The notes beneath the pieces are model-generated. The model ran no database searches. It was not told the DNA's origin and saw nothing but the letters and a program-made list of their open reading frames with translations. A DNA stretch of 64,000 nt from Psychrobacillus sp. FSL K6-4046 (GTDB lineage Bacteria > Bacillota > Bacilli > Bacillales_A > Planococcaceae): NCBI RefSeq assembly GCF_038624605.1, contig NZ_CP152020.1, positions 2,721,312-2,785,311 on the forward strand, read 5' to 3'. A program made the translations under genes and the position numbers. Shown here in pieces: positions 45,679 to 54,861 of this stretch. Within the stretch, counting starts at the first letter, position 1, and every line of letters begins with the position of its first letter.

Positions 45679-47712
45679 TTATTGATAATTCATATATGAT
45701 TTGTTAATATCCTCTATTGGGATAGGGCGACTAAAAAAGAATCCTTGAGCTTTTTGACAGTTCGCTGCTTTTAAGATTTCCACCTGGGTATCTTTTTCTA
45801 CTCCTTCAGCGATTACTTCCATGCCTAAGCTATGAGCTAAACGAATAATCGTCGTTGCAATAGCAGCGCTTTTTTCGTCGGTTTCCATGTCTTTTATAAA
45901 GGACTGATCTATCTTTATAATGTCAATTGGATACTTTCTTAAATAACTCAGTGAGGAATAACCGGTTCCAAAATCATCAATTGAAATAACGACTCCAATA
46001 TCCTTCAATTCTTTTAGAATAGTGAAAGTATTCTGCAAGTCGGTCATCGCACTTTCTGTAATTTCTACCTCTAAAGAAGAGGCAAGTATATTGAATTTTT
46101 TAATTTTATCTCTAATCTTAAAAGCAAAATTATCTTGTTTAAATTGTTGAGGTGAAATGTTGACTGCAACTCTCGCCATTCGGAAGCCCTTATCTTGCCA
46201 TTGCTTTAACTGTCTACAAACCTCATCTAAAACCCAATCTCCGAGCTTGAATATGATTCCTGACTTTTCTGCTAGAGGGATAAATTGCATAGGAGAGACA
46301 TATCCAAACTTGCGATTATTCCAACGTAGCAAAGCCTCGAATGAATTTATCTCACCAGTCAATAGATTGACCTGTGGCTGATAATGTATAGACAACTCGT
46401 CTTTTTCAATTGCTCTTCTTAAATGTGATTCCATCAATGCTGCATTTGGAAAAGATAAATTCATCTGTTCCTGAAAATATCGATAATGAGCTCTTCCTCT
46501 ATCTTTTGCCACATATAAAGCCTGATCAGCCTTTAACAATAACTCATCTCTTTTTTCTCCATCATAAGGGAACATCGATATTCCTATAGAGGCTGTACCA
46601 AAATACTCTTGATGATCTAAATAAATCGGTTTGGCAAGTTCCGTTAATATACTTTCCGCAAATGCACTAGTATCTTCCTTTGTTTTTCCCTTTAATAAAA
46701 AAACAAATTCATCTCCACTTTGCCTATATAAATTACTCGCCTTATCAATATATAAACTTAAACGATCTGCAATTTTTTTTAGTAACTCATCACCATATGT
46801 ATAACCCAATGATTCATTTATTAATTTAAATCGATCAAGGTCAATTCGTATAATAGATATTTCACTATTTGTTTTTTGAGCGTCTTTAATATTTTCATGT
46901 AAGTGTTCTTTTAATGCTCTTCTATTCCATAAGCCCGTCAAATGATCATGGTAAACAAGATAGAATAGTTGCTCCTGCTCCTCTGTATCACTTACCGTAT
47001 TTCGCAGAACTATATGAAGTCCACTTACACTTCCACCAATTACTATAGGAATTGCTTTTAGATCTGTACTTATAAAATGGCCTTTTTCATGTTGTATCAA
47101 GCAATTCTGCATTTCGGTAGCTTTGCCCGTCTTTACATGGCTCATGATATTGCGGAAGTTCCACAGAGATTCTTCTCCTACAAATGTTTCAAATGGTATA
47201 TTTAATAACTCATTCGACTTATATCCATAAACTGTATTTATTATTTTATTTGCGTATTGAATTTTACCTTCTTGGTCAATAACTAATATGGTGTCTAGAT
47301 TGTGTTCTATTAACGAATGATATTTTTCTTGAACCTCTAGCAAGGGATCAAAATGGGGTTTAGCCGTTTGATCAACCATCAACAAGCCATATATCCCTCT
47401 TGTTTTTTCTCCCATTGGCGCTATTGTAATATCAAACGTATAAACTTGGTCATTTAATATAATGTCAAAGTTATGGTAGACTTTCTGCTTGGCCTCTTCT
47501 ACAAAAAGTGGTTCTAATTGAATCCATAATTCTTGCGTGAAATTATTTAAATTTATCGCACTTTTTAAAAATTTGTTGGCACTTTTATTTGTATAAATAA
47601 TTACATGAGAACCATCTTCCTTTTTTTGCAATAGGCAAGTGATCAGGTTGGGTTGTTCATGAATCATATCTGCTAAGTAATCATCCATCTTAAGCTGTTC
47701 GTAATTGTTCAT
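45679..47712 (-). CDS. PAS-GGDEF-EAL cyclic-di-GMP protein
   Basis: 677 residues, cytoplasmic, no membrane segment. N-terminal sensor region with a PAS domain (ILVIDQEGKIQYANKIINTVYGYKSNELL), GGDEF domain with signature RQSGDEFVF (first Gly replaced by Ser), and EAL domain with FEALLRW, NISPQQF, DDFGTGYSSLSYL and EVIAEGVE. The EAL residues look complete, so phosphodiesterase activity is likely; the cyclase site is altered but may still work or bind GTP. Start at 47712 because GGAGG lies 5 nt upstream. Confidence 0.92.
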   Translation of the reverse strand: MNNYEQLKMDDYLADMIHEQPNLITCLLQKKEDGSHVIIYTNKSANKFLKSAINLNNFTQELWIQLEPLFVEEAKQKVYHNFDIILNDQVYTFDITIAPMGEKTRGIYGLLMVDQTAKPHFDPLLEVQEKYHSLIEHNLDTILVIDQEGKIQYANKIINTVYGYKSNELLNIPFETFVGEESLWNFRNIMSHVKTGKATEMQNCLIQHEKGHFISTDLKAIPIVIGGSVSGLHIVLRNTVSDTEEQEQLFYLVYHDHLTGLWNRRALKEHLHENIKDAQKTNSEISIIRIDLDRFKLINESLGYTYGDELLKKIADRLSLYIDKASNLYRQSGDEFVFLLKGKTKEDTSAFAESILTELAKPIYLDHQEYFGTASIGISMFPYDGEKRDELLLKADQALYVAKDRGRAHYRYFQEQMNLSFPNAALMESHLRRAIEKDELSIHYQPQVNLLTGEINSFEALLRWNNRKFGYVSPMQFIPLAEKSGIIFKLGDWVLDEVCRQLKQWQDKGFRMARVAVNISPQQFKQDNFAFKIRDKIKKFNILASSLEVEITESAMTDLQNTFTILKELKDIGVVISIDDFGTGYSSLSYLRKYPIDIIKIDQSFIKDMETDEKSAAIATTIIRLAHSLGMEVIAEGVEKDTQVEILKAANCQKAQGFFFSRPIPIEDINKSYMNYQ

Positions 47713-47915
47713 GTTAGCCTCCATAGCCTCGTATAAGACATATTGCAAAAATCAACACACTGTACTCTCTTTTGTATCGTCAAATAATGGTAATTTTTAA
47801 TAAAAATACTAATAAATATTTTTATATAATATTTTTTTGATTTGTGTACACAATTAGGTCATTAGTTGGTATGATAGTATGTATAGTAAGAGTAAAAGAA
47901 AGGAGTGTACTTATT

Positions 47916-48383
47916 ATGACTACTGAATCAGACAAGCAGTTAGCGACTGCAATATATACAGTTAATAGACATGCAAAAACTGCTATAGACAACAAGCCCC
48001 TTTATGAGCTGAAAAAATTAGCTATTCAAAAAATGATTACAGAAAAAAAAGCTAGTAAAATTGGTCTTCATTTTGTGCGTAATCCTAGAAATAGCCAACA
48101 GCAATCCTCCGTTTTAGTTCAGTGTGCTGACTATTATTTCCACCTTCTTCCGGTTAAAGAAGATTTTAAAACATTACCACATCTCGGTCATTTAGATGAT
48201 ACTTATAGAAACCCTATCAGGAAAATGAGTATAAGAATGGCTAAACAATTATTAACCGATTATATAGGACCTCCCAAAGCTACTAAAAGCAAGTCCACTA
48301 ATCACTCTACATCTTGTACTGCGAAGTTTGCTCGTGTTTCCAATAGACGCCCAAGTAAGATGAAATCTTACCTAGATCGATAA
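47916..48383 (+). CDS. ykyB: YkyB family protein
   Basis: 155-residue basic protein of the YkyB family, unknown function. Recognisable segments: LATAIYTVNRHAKTA, LYELKKLAIQKMI, KIGLHFVRNPRNSQQQSSVLVQC and FHLLPVKEDFKTLPHLGHLD. The ATG at 47916 has AAGGAG 10 nt upstream; the frame open to 47844 is longer than relatives. It stands divergent from the GGDEF-EAL gene and convergent with cheV. Confidence 0.88.
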   Translation: MTTESDKQLATAIYTVNRHAKTAIDNKPLYELKKLAIQKMITEKKASKIGLHFVRNPRNSQQQSSVLVQCADYYFHLLPVKEDFKTLPHLGHLDDTYRNPIRKMSIRMAKQLLTDYIGPPKATKSKSTNHSTSCTAKFARVSNRRPSKMKSYLDR

Positions 48384-48399
48384 AATTTCGTAGAAGCAA

Positions 48400-48424
48400 A
48401 CACTTTTATCAGTCAAAAAAGTGT
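48400..48424 (+). terminator. Hairpin after ykyB
   Basis: ACACTTTT/AAAAGTGT stem with a 9-nt loop then ATTTCTTCTT, 16 bp after the ykyB stop. Confidence 0.65.
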
Positions 48425-48503
48425 ATTTCTTCTTCCTTATAATGTTCTAGTTACCTAACCCTATTTTAACGCTGAGTAGTGTATATTTGATTTAATATTA
48501 TGG

Positions 48504-48548
48504 AGAGGGATTCTCATAGCTAGCATTAGCTTTGAGAATCCCTCTTTT
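48504..48548. terminator. Terminator between ykyB and cheV
   Basis: Perfect 13-bp stem AGAGGGATTCTCA/TGAGAATCCCTCT followed by TTT on the plus strand. Lies 16 bp past the cheV stop, so it most likely ends cheV. Confidence 0.85.
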
Positions 48549-48563
48549 AATTTCTATATATTG

Positions 48564-49469
48564 TTACAGTATATATTTATCAATTTTTAAAACTAGTTCA
48601 GTAATTTCTGGTTTACTCACTTGATCTTCTGCTCCTACTAAGTCACCTTTGTGTCTAAGGTCGTCTGTAATCAGACTTGAAAAAATGACTACTGGCAGTT
48701 TGGCTAAATTACTATTGGTTTTAATGGATTTTGTCAAAGCATGCCCATCCATCTGTGGCATCTCAATATCGGTTACAATCATTTGAACATGTTCCGATAC
48801 ATCTGGAGAGACTTTCTCTAATCCCTCTAGGTATGCTAAAGTATCCTTCCCATTCTCAAAGAACTCGAGGTTTACATAACCCGCCTCATGCATAGTATCA
48901 TGCAATAATTTCCTTAACAAAGGTGAATCTTCTGCAATTACAATTTTTTTGTTAGATCTTTCTCTTGGGCCTAATTTCTTCACCGAATCTATACTCATTC
49001 CTGATTCAGGATTTATATCCACAATAATTCTTTCAAAGTCTAATAATAAGAGCATGTCTTCGTCTCTTTTAATAACTCCTATTACGTGGGAAGATCCTCC
49101 TTGATATAGGGAACCAGGCTTTTCTATTTGATCCCATGATATACGATGTATTTGAGTTACATTGTCTACGTGAAATACAGCCTTTTGTTTATTAAATTCT
49201 GCAACAACATATTTTTGTTGCTCACTTGTAGATTGCATGGGCAAACCTAAAACTTTACTCATATTTATCACGGGTAGAACATCACCTCGTAATTGAATAA
49301 TGCCTTCCACATGCGGATGTGCAAGAGGAATAAAAGTAACCGGAATAGGTTGAATAATTTCCTTTACTTTTATCACATTAATGCCAAATCTATTTGAACC
49401 TACTTGAAACTCTACAATTTCTAATTCATTGGTTCCGCTTTCTAGTAATATTCCTTTGTGGTCATTCAC
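48564..49469 (-). CDS. cheV: Chemotaxis coupling protein CheV
   Basis: 301 residues: N-terminal CheW-like domain (EIVEFQVGSNRFGINVIKVKEIIQ, HVEGIIQLRGDVLPVINM) coupling receptors to CheA, and a C-terminal receiver domain (IVIAEDSPLLRK, phospho-Asp in MIVTDIEMPQMDGH, VIFSSLI, DQVSKPEI). Adaptation protein in Bacillus chemotaxis. Start is GTG at 49469 with AAAGGAAG upstream; the open frame reaches 49490. Confidence 0.94.
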   Translation of the reverse strand: MNDHKGILLESGTNELEIVEFQVGSNRFGINVIKVKEIIQPIPVTFIPLAHPHVEGIIQLRGDVLPVINMSKVLGLPMQSTSEQQKYVVAEFNKQKAVFHVDNVTQIHRISWDQIEKPGSLYQGGSSHVIGVIKRDEDMLLLLDFERIIVDINPESGMSIDSVKKLGPRERSNKKIVIAEDSPLLRKLLHDTMHEAGYVNLEFFENGKDTLAYLEGLEKVSPDVSEHVQMIVTDIEMPQMDGHALTKSIKTNSNLAKLPVVIFSSLITDDLRHKGDLVGAEDQVSKPEITELVLKIDKYIL

Positions 49470-49536
49470 AAAAAATCTTCCTTTCCACACTCACGATTAT
49501 ACCAATTGTATCATACAGAGGTAAAATATTACTATA

Positions 49537-50406
49537 TTATTCGTATAATTTTATTAGTGCTTGAGTACCTTTATCCTCATATCCGTCACTTATTAATTGA
49601 TCATATAATGACTTCGCTAACTCTAACCCAGGTAATGTCAAATTCATTCTTTCTGATTCCTCCAAAGCAATTTTCATGTCTTTAACAAAATGCTTGATAA
49701 AGAATCCCGGCTCTAAATCACCTTTAATCATTCGAGGTGCTAAATTGCTCAATGACCAAGAACCAGCAGCACCAGTAGAAATTGCTCTTAATACTTGTTC
49801 TAATTCCAACCCAGCTTTCTTTCCGTATGTAAGTGCCTCACAGACTCCTATCATATTAGATGCAATCGTTATTTGGTTACACATTTTAGTATGTTGTCCA
49901 GCGCCCGCAGTTCCCTCATGTAGAATGGTCTCACCAAATAGCTTCAGTACTGATAAAGAACTGTCAAAGGTTTCCCTCTCTCCACCACACATAATGGATA
50001 GCTTTCCTAATTGAGCACCTATATCTCCACCCGACACTGGAGCATCTAGGGATTGCATATCTAGCTCCTTAGCGCGATTGTCAATTTTTTTTGCTAAAGT
50101 AGGTGTGGATGTTGTTAAATCGATGACAGTTAACCCTTTGTTTTCTATTGAGAATATTCCTTCTTCTCCAAAATAAACTTCTTCTACATCGTGTGGATAG
50201 CCAACCATGGTAAAGAGGTATTGTACACTGCTAGCAGCTTCACTAGGCTTTGATACCCACCTTGCTCCTAAAGTAAGTAACTCCTCTGCTTTCTCCTTAG
50301 TTCTTGTGTATACACTAACCTCATGACCTGCTTTTAGTAAATGCTTAACTATACTTTTACCCATTACACCTGTGCCAATAAAACCTATTTTAAGTTGCTC
50401 CGTCAT
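49537..50406 (-). CDS. ykwC: Beta-hydroxyacid dehydrogenase, 3-hydroxyisobutyrate dehydrogenase family (YkwC)
   Basis: 289-residue NAD(P)-dependent dehydrogenase. Rossmann motif IGFIGTGVMGKSI at the N-terminus, substrate motif DAPVSGGDIGAQLGKLSIM near 122, and catalytic lysine in GQHTKMCNQI. Candidate substrates include 3-hydroxyisobutyrate and tartronate semialdehyde. ATG at 50406 has GGAGGAG 6 nt upstream; the frame starting at 50463 adds residues foreign to the family. Confidence 0.9.
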   Translation of the reverse strand: MTEQLKIGFIGTGVMGKSIVKHLLKAGHEVSVYTRTKEKAEELLTLGARWVSKPSEAASSVQYLFTMVGYPHDVEEVYFGEEGIFSIENKGLTVIDLTTSTPTLAKKIDNRAKELDMQSLDAPVSGGDIGAQLGKLSIMCGGERETFDSSLSVLKLFGETILHEGTAGAGQHTKMCNQITIASNMIGVCEALTYGKKAGLELEQVLRAISTGAAGSWSLSNLAPRMIKGDLEPGFFIKHFVKDMKIALEESERMNLTLPGLELAKSLYDQLISDGYEDKGTQALIKLYE

Positions 50407-50522
50407 AAATAACTCCTCCAATATAATTTGTATTAAATACAGTTTATCAGAAAAGTAAAACAAATTTATTTAAAATTTCACTTTAATGATTAATCCATTT
50501 CATAATTTTGGTTTTGATGTAA

Positions 50523-50631
50523 GGCAGGGACGATTGAAAAGAGAGAAATTTTATATCACTTTTCGGAAGTGCAGATGATCCGGGCGAACGATAAACTATC
50601 ATCAACTGTTTTGTCTCTTAACTGTCCCTTG
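50523..50631 (-). other. Multi-branched inverted-repeat element upstream of ykwC
   Basis: GCAGGGAC (from 50524) pairs with GTCCCTTGC (50624-50632), and AAGAGA (50539-50544) with TCTCTT (50614-50619). Inside lie CACTT-TTCGG-AAGTG (50558-50572) and GATGAT...ATCATC (50574-50603). It could be the leader of ykwC (starting 117 bp away on the minus strand), a degenerate dispersed repeat or a small transposon relic. Nothing else was recognised in 50632-50719. Confidence 0.45.
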
Positions 50632-50721
50632 CATCATTCTAATGGATCAGCAACCTGTCCATTCATAAAGGGAAGTGCAATTTATTTCAATAACTAATAC
50701 GCAAATGATAAATTTAGACAA

Positions 50722-50751
50722 AAAAAGAGGACCATCCAGTGGATGATCCTT
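50722..50751 (-). terminator. Terminator of the second MoxR operon
   Basis: AGGACCATCC/GGATGATCCT stem with one mismatch and a 3-nt loop, with TTTTTTG on the minus strand, 60 bp past the stop at 50812. Confidence 0.82.
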
Positions 50752-50811
50752 AAAAAGGGGGAAATGAGAATGTTGCTGTGTTCTTTATTAATATGCCCTG
50801 CTCACATTTAT

Positions 50812-52053
50812 TTAAACCTCTTTTTTTAAAATTTTTTTTATTTTATCCAATTCTTCTATAAAAATATCTGCCTGTTCTTCTCCTACCATGTGACCACCAT
50901 ATCTTACTTCTTCATAAGTAGAAAAAAATTCACCTTTTACCTCCCATGACATTCTTTTAAACCATTCCCTAACAGTTTCACTCATTTCTCTATTGTATCC
51001 TAATGATGTTGCCTCTTTTTCAAATTCTAAGTAAAGCTCTCTAAGGAATGAAGCTTCAACTTTATAAATGGTACTTTGCTTTAATAATTCTTCATCCTGA
51101 ATAGCCAAATTATCATTTTTATAAATGAAATTATTTCGTTGTTGTTCCACAGGAAATTCTATTTTCTTTTTGATAATATAAGTAACAATTAAAAGTATTA
51201 CTATACCTAAGGCCCCAAATAGGATCCACTCTATTGGAAATGACGAAGTAATTGCTTCAGATTCATCTTGACGTAAACCATCCATTATACCGTCATTTGC
51301 TACAATATCCTGTTCTCTTTCCTCTGCTGGTTCGCTGAACAAATTACTCAAATATTTTTCAATTAAAATGAGCAAAGGTGTCAAAGGCAACATCACAATA
51401 GTAAACAACCCTTGGAGGATCACACCTAAAAGTTGTCTCACTGGGCTAAAAATCAAAAAGCTTAAGAAAGTTAAAAGAAAGATAACGGACAAACCAACTA
51501 AATAATAAAGTGCAAATTGGTTTAACGATTCTTTTGTATGACTGTAACTTTTTCTCCAAACACTAAATAGCCTTAACCCTACAAAGAAAATAACTCCTCC
51601 TATAAAGACACTATATAAAGTGATTTTATAATTTTCGATCACAAGCATAATACAAATTAAGTGGATAGAGAAAAATACCATTAATGACAGTAAGGCAAAA
51701 GGATTATCACTGTCCTCATCCAACTGAATTACATTATATCTATAATGTAAGCAACACACAGATATTAGAACCCCAATACAATATAGCCAAAAGGGACCTC
51801 CAAATAAAAAGAGGAAAAGTAATGACACCGTAGGAATAATAAAAGCGATGATTAAACTAGGTCCAAATTTCGAAAAAGTATACTGGGCAACCAGCACGGT
51901 AAAAATTTGGATACCAATCCATAGAAACGGCAAACTTACCAAAGTCTCATTTAACAATAAAACAAAGAACAAGCTAACTATCCACATATCCTTCAGGTAC
52001 TTTTCATAGGACAATTTTTGTATATGGAAAGTTTGAGTGGAGTTATTTAACAT
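50812..52053 (-). CDS. Membrane protein with C-terminal DUF4129 domain
   Basis: 413 residues with many hydrophobic segments in the first 270 residues (about eight in the N-terminal part plus one near 275-295) and a C-terminal cytoplasmic DUF4129-like domain (VEASFLRELYLEFEKEATSLGYNREMSETVREWF). Such proteins accompany DUF58 and MoxR genes, often with transglutaminase domains, which this one lacks. Overlaps the DUF58 gene by 11 bp. Confidence 0.82.
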   Translation of the reverse strand: MLNNSTQTFHIQKLSYEKYLKDMWIVSLFFVLLLNETLVSLPFLWIGIQIFTVLVAQYTFSKFGPSLIIAFIIPTVSLLFLFLFGGPFWLYCIGVLISVCCLHYRYNVIQLDEDSDNPFALLSLMVFFSIHLICIMLVIENYKITLYSVFIGGVIFFVGLRLFSVWRKSYSHTKESLNQFALYYLVGLSVIFLLTFLSFLIFSPVRQLLGVILQGLFTIVMLPLTPLLILIEKYLSNLFSEPAEEREQDIVANDGIMDGLRQDESEAITSSFPIEWILFGALGIVILLIVTYIIKKKIEFPVEQQRNNFIYKNDNLAIQDEELLKQSTIYKVEASFLRELYLEFEKEATSLGYNREMSETVREWFKRMSWEVKGEFFSTYEEVRYGGHMVGEEQADIFIEELDKIKKILKKEV

Positions 52054-53200
52054 AATCTCCCTCCTCTTGCTCAGTCAGATATGTGACAATGGCCTTCTGC
52101 TCCCATGGGGTTAATATGGAATGATACTTCTCCATATTATGAGAAAAAACTCGAACAGACACCGGTATTTCCTCATGACTATCAATATATTTAATCATAT
52201 TTTCAAATGGTATAGTGATATTGCTAACCGATAGAATAGAAAGTAACTCTAAAGCATTTAGTCTATGTACATCACCAGAGCCTAAAGGAACAAATACAAA
52301 TGGTCTCTTTCCTGATGCTCGAATATTTAAGCCAAATCCAAAGGGAACATTTGCCTTATAACAAGCTTCCACATTAGATGCTAGCCACTCTATCTTCTCC
52401 TCAAAATCATGAACCATCCTATACCCATCTGCAAGATTAACTAAAAATAATACCGATACATTAGTAACTTTTGTAAAAATTTTGGTTTGAAGCTGCTGTG
52501 TCCTTGCACTTGCTTTCCAATGAATATGGTTAAACTGATCACCTTGTTCATATTCTCTAGTACCAATAGGGAAGAACGGGTCAACAAACAAAGAAGAATT
52601 TAACTCCAGCTCTCCAGGCTTAAGTCGAGTAGGAAGAAATTCTTCTTTGATTGGATAGATAGTTGGATAAACCATTGCATCCATCAATATGTATGGTTGG
52701 TAATTCAATATAATAGAACCTTCCGTTAAAGGATGAGGGATATTAATATCTATGCCTCTAAACCTCGAAAGACCTCTTCGACTACCAACTATAGGTACTT
52801 GTATCGTAACTGTTTTATTGTATCCAATAGAAAAAGGAACATTCACCTCAAAAAATCCTGAAGATAAAATATTATTGGCTCTAACTGGAGCAACTGAATC
52901 GTGGAATGCTATTGTAATGGTGCCATTCCAAATCGGCATACCTTTATTTTTAAAAGTCAGCTCAAAATGTGAGGTAGTCCCTTTCATTAATCTAACTCTT
53001 TTTTTCTCATTTACAAAAGTAAGTCCACTACCAACTTTTTGAAAGTAAAGCAGTTGAATCAACACGAAACATAACAAAAAGAAAATAATAACGAAAAGTA
53101 CATGCTGATCAAAGATAAAAAGAAATACCCCACTGATCAGCAATATATCCCTATATATTTTTATATACTTATAGTTTACATCGTTACGTTTCCACGTCAT
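52043..53200 (-). CDS. DUF58 domain protein (second cluster), membrane-anchored
   Basis: 385 residues: two N-terminal hydrophobic segments (about 12-50), a beta-rich extension, then the DUF58 signature PIGTREYEQGDQFNHIHWKASART near residue 212. The membrane anchor distinguishes it from the soluble DUF58 protein in the first cluster. Its ATG overlaps the moxR stop (position 53200 shared), so translation is coupled. Confidence 0.9.
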   Translation of the reverse strand: MTWKRNDVNYKYIKIYRDILLISGVFLFIFDQHVLFVIIFFLLCFVLIQLLYFQKVGSGLTFVNEKKRVRLMKGTTSHFELTFKNKGMPIWNGTITIAFHDSVAPVRANNILSSGFFEVNVPFSIGYNKTVTIQVPIVGSRRGLSRFRGIDINIPHPLTEGSIILNYQPYILMDAMVYPTIYPIKEEFLPTRLKPGELELNSSLFVDPFFPIGTREYEQGDQFNHIHWKASARTQQLQTKIFTKVTNVSVLFLVNLADGYRMVHDFEEKIEWLASNVEACYKANVPFGFGLNIRASGKRPFVFVPLGSGDVHRLNALELLSILSVSNITIPFENMIKYIDSHEEIPVSVRVFSHNMEKYHSILTPWEQKAIVTYLTEQEEGDYVK

Positions 53201-54138
53201 TATATACTTGCCTCAACAGGTGCTTCAATTTCTTTAATCAATTCTGCCATAATATTAGATATTTCATGGATTAGCATTCCTTGCGAGGACAATCTAAGGC
53301 GATGCAAACAAACAGGATCTATGATGTTCTTTACGTCGTCTGGTGTCACATACTCCCTACCATTAATGAAGGCGTGGGCTTTAGAAGCCTGTAGCATAGC
53401 TAAAGAAGCTCGACTACTTAACCCTAGTTCTATGTACTGGTGTTTTCTCGTGCCTTGTACAATTTGTATGATGTAAGTAAAAATATCTTCATGAACTTGA
53501 ATATTATTTACTTGCTTAGACCATTCTTCAATTTTCTCAAGAGTAACCACTTGCTTAGTTTTAACTTTTCCAGGAGCTTGACCAAAATGTTTTAAAATGT
53601 AATTCTCTTCCTTCATGGTTGGATAACCAATATTAAGCTTAAATAAAAAGCGGTCTAGCTGAGCAGCAGGTAACTGGAAGGTACCTTGCTGTGATTCTAT
53701 TGGGTTTTGTGTAGCAATTACCATAAAAGGATAAGGTAGCTTAATAGTTTCACCATCAATTGACACTTGTTTCTCTTCCATCGCCTCTAAAAGACTGGAC
53801 TGAGTTCTTGGAGTGGCACGATTAATTTCATCTGCAAGCAAAATATTACTCATTACTGGACCCATCCGCAGAATAAACTCCTGCTTCTGAGGATGAAAGT
53901 AACTAATTCCTGTTACATCTGAAGGAAGAACATCGGGAGTAAATTGTATTCGTTTAAATTCTCCTTGAATGGCTTCTGCAAAAGATTTAGCCATCATTGT
54001 TTTTCCAGATCCAGGTACACTTTCTAATAGCACATGGCCTTGAACTAACAAACCCATTAGCATAAAATCGATTTCTTTTTGTCTACCTATAATAGATTGG
54101 TTCAATTCTTTTTTTAGTTTGATTAAAGCTGAATCCAT
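53200..54138 (-). CDS. MoxR-family AAA+ ATPase (second cluster)
   Basis: 312-residue AAA+ ATPase. Walker A ESVPGSGKT, Walker B ILLADEINRATPRTQSSLLEAMEE, sensor 1 MVIATQNPIESQQGTF, lid region LGLSSRASLAMLQASKAHAF. GGAGAAG precedes the ATG. It follows a small Spo0E-like gene by 19 bp and precedes DUF58 and DUF4129 genes, the common three-gene MoxR arrangement of Bacilli. Confidence 0.93.
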   Translation of the reverse strand: MDSALIKLKKELNQSIIGRQKEIDFMLMGLLVQGHVLLESVPGSGKTMMAKSFAEAIQGEFKRIQFTPDVLPSDVTGISYFHPQKQEFILRMGPVMSNILLADEINRATPRTQSSLLEAMEEKQVSIDGETIKLPYPFMVIATQNPIESQQGTFQLPAAQLDRFLFKLNIGYPTMKEENYILKHFGQAPGKVKTKQVVTLEKIEEWSKQVNNIQVHEDIFTYIIQIVQGTRKHQYIELGLSSRASLAMLQASKAHAFINGREYVTPDDVKNIIDPVCLHRLRLSSQGMLIHEISNIMAELIKEIEAPVEASI

Positions 54139-54157
54139 TCATATCTTCTCCAATTTA

Positions 54158-54334
54158 CTAGTCGATTTGTTTAGATGTGCTTAGCTGCTTAACTTGGGAA
54201 TGAAACTCGTTAAGTAAATGATCTAGCTCTTCGCTTAATCGAATAGTTTCCCTATTAGTTACACCATTTTCTATCGCAGATTGAATCATCTTTTCTCTTG
54301 TATATTCTAGCCTTTTTAGAATAGATTCCATCAT
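54158..54334 (-). CDS. Spo0E-like aspartyl-phosphate phosphatase
   Basis: 58-residue helical protein with the Spo0E-family signature SEELD (S34-E-E-L37-D38) followed by HLLNEF, and an N-terminal helix beginning MMESILKRLEYTREKMIQSA. Family members such as Spo0E, YisI and YnzD dephosphorylate phospho-Spo0A and delay sporulation. AAGGAG lies 9 nt before the first ATG (54334). The stop is 19 bp from the second moxR gene on the same strand, so cotranscription with that operon is likely. Confidence 0.85.
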   Translation of the reverse strand: MMESILKRLEYTREKMIQSAIENGVTNRETIRLSEELDHLLNEFHSQVKQLSTSKQID

Positions 54335-54447
54335 TAGAAAACTCTCCTTTTGAAAATTGTATATTTCCCTCTACTATCTATACATAAACCCCTTATACTA
54401 ATCAGAATATACCGACAATTTAAAGTAAAGTAATGTACATTAGCACA

Positions 54448-54636
54448 TTAACTTCTTGGATGCGTTAGATAAGTATATATTATATCTCCACCTTGCATTG
54501 CATTACCACTAAAGTGTTTAAAATCTTCTCTTTTTACAAGTACTTCTCTAAATGCTAAAAACTCTTCCTTAGTGACGTGAATTTGATCTATCATCCCACT
54601 TTTTAGCGCGTTAAGTTGTTCATCTATCGATTGCAT
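54448..54636 (-). CDS. Small conserved-looking protein, unknown function
   Basis: 62 residues, no membrane segment or signal peptide. An N-terminal helical, charged part (QSIDEQLNALKSGMIDQIHV) precedes KEEFLAFREVLVKREDFKHF and a C-terminal GGDIIYTYLTHPRS. AAGGAG lies 10 nt before the ATG, which supports expression. Same strand as, and 113 bp upstream of, the Spo0E-like gene. I do not recognise the family. Confidence 0.7.
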   Translation of the reverse strand: MQSIDEQLNALKSGMIDQIHVTKEEFLAFREVLVKREDFKHFSGNAMQGGDIIYTYLTHPRS

Positions 54637-54861
54637 ATTTTTAAATCTCCTTATATTTTAAATAAATGGTGTTTATTCCTCTGAAAAACATAACAATTAT
54701 AGAATGTCTCCTAAACTGAATTCCTCATGTATTATTAAAAAGTACTATTTTAAAATCAGTCAAAATGTATAGTTTTAAAACTTTTGATAAAAATACTTTA
54801 CGTACATCTTTTTTTAGGGCAAACTGTATTATATTATGTTCTTAAGGGGATGGGACAATCT

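Noticed and set aside
50523-50631. T-box or other known riboswitch before ykwC
   Set aside because: No T-box core sequence, no specifier-type layout and no recognised aptamer signature, so only an unnamed structured element is claimed.
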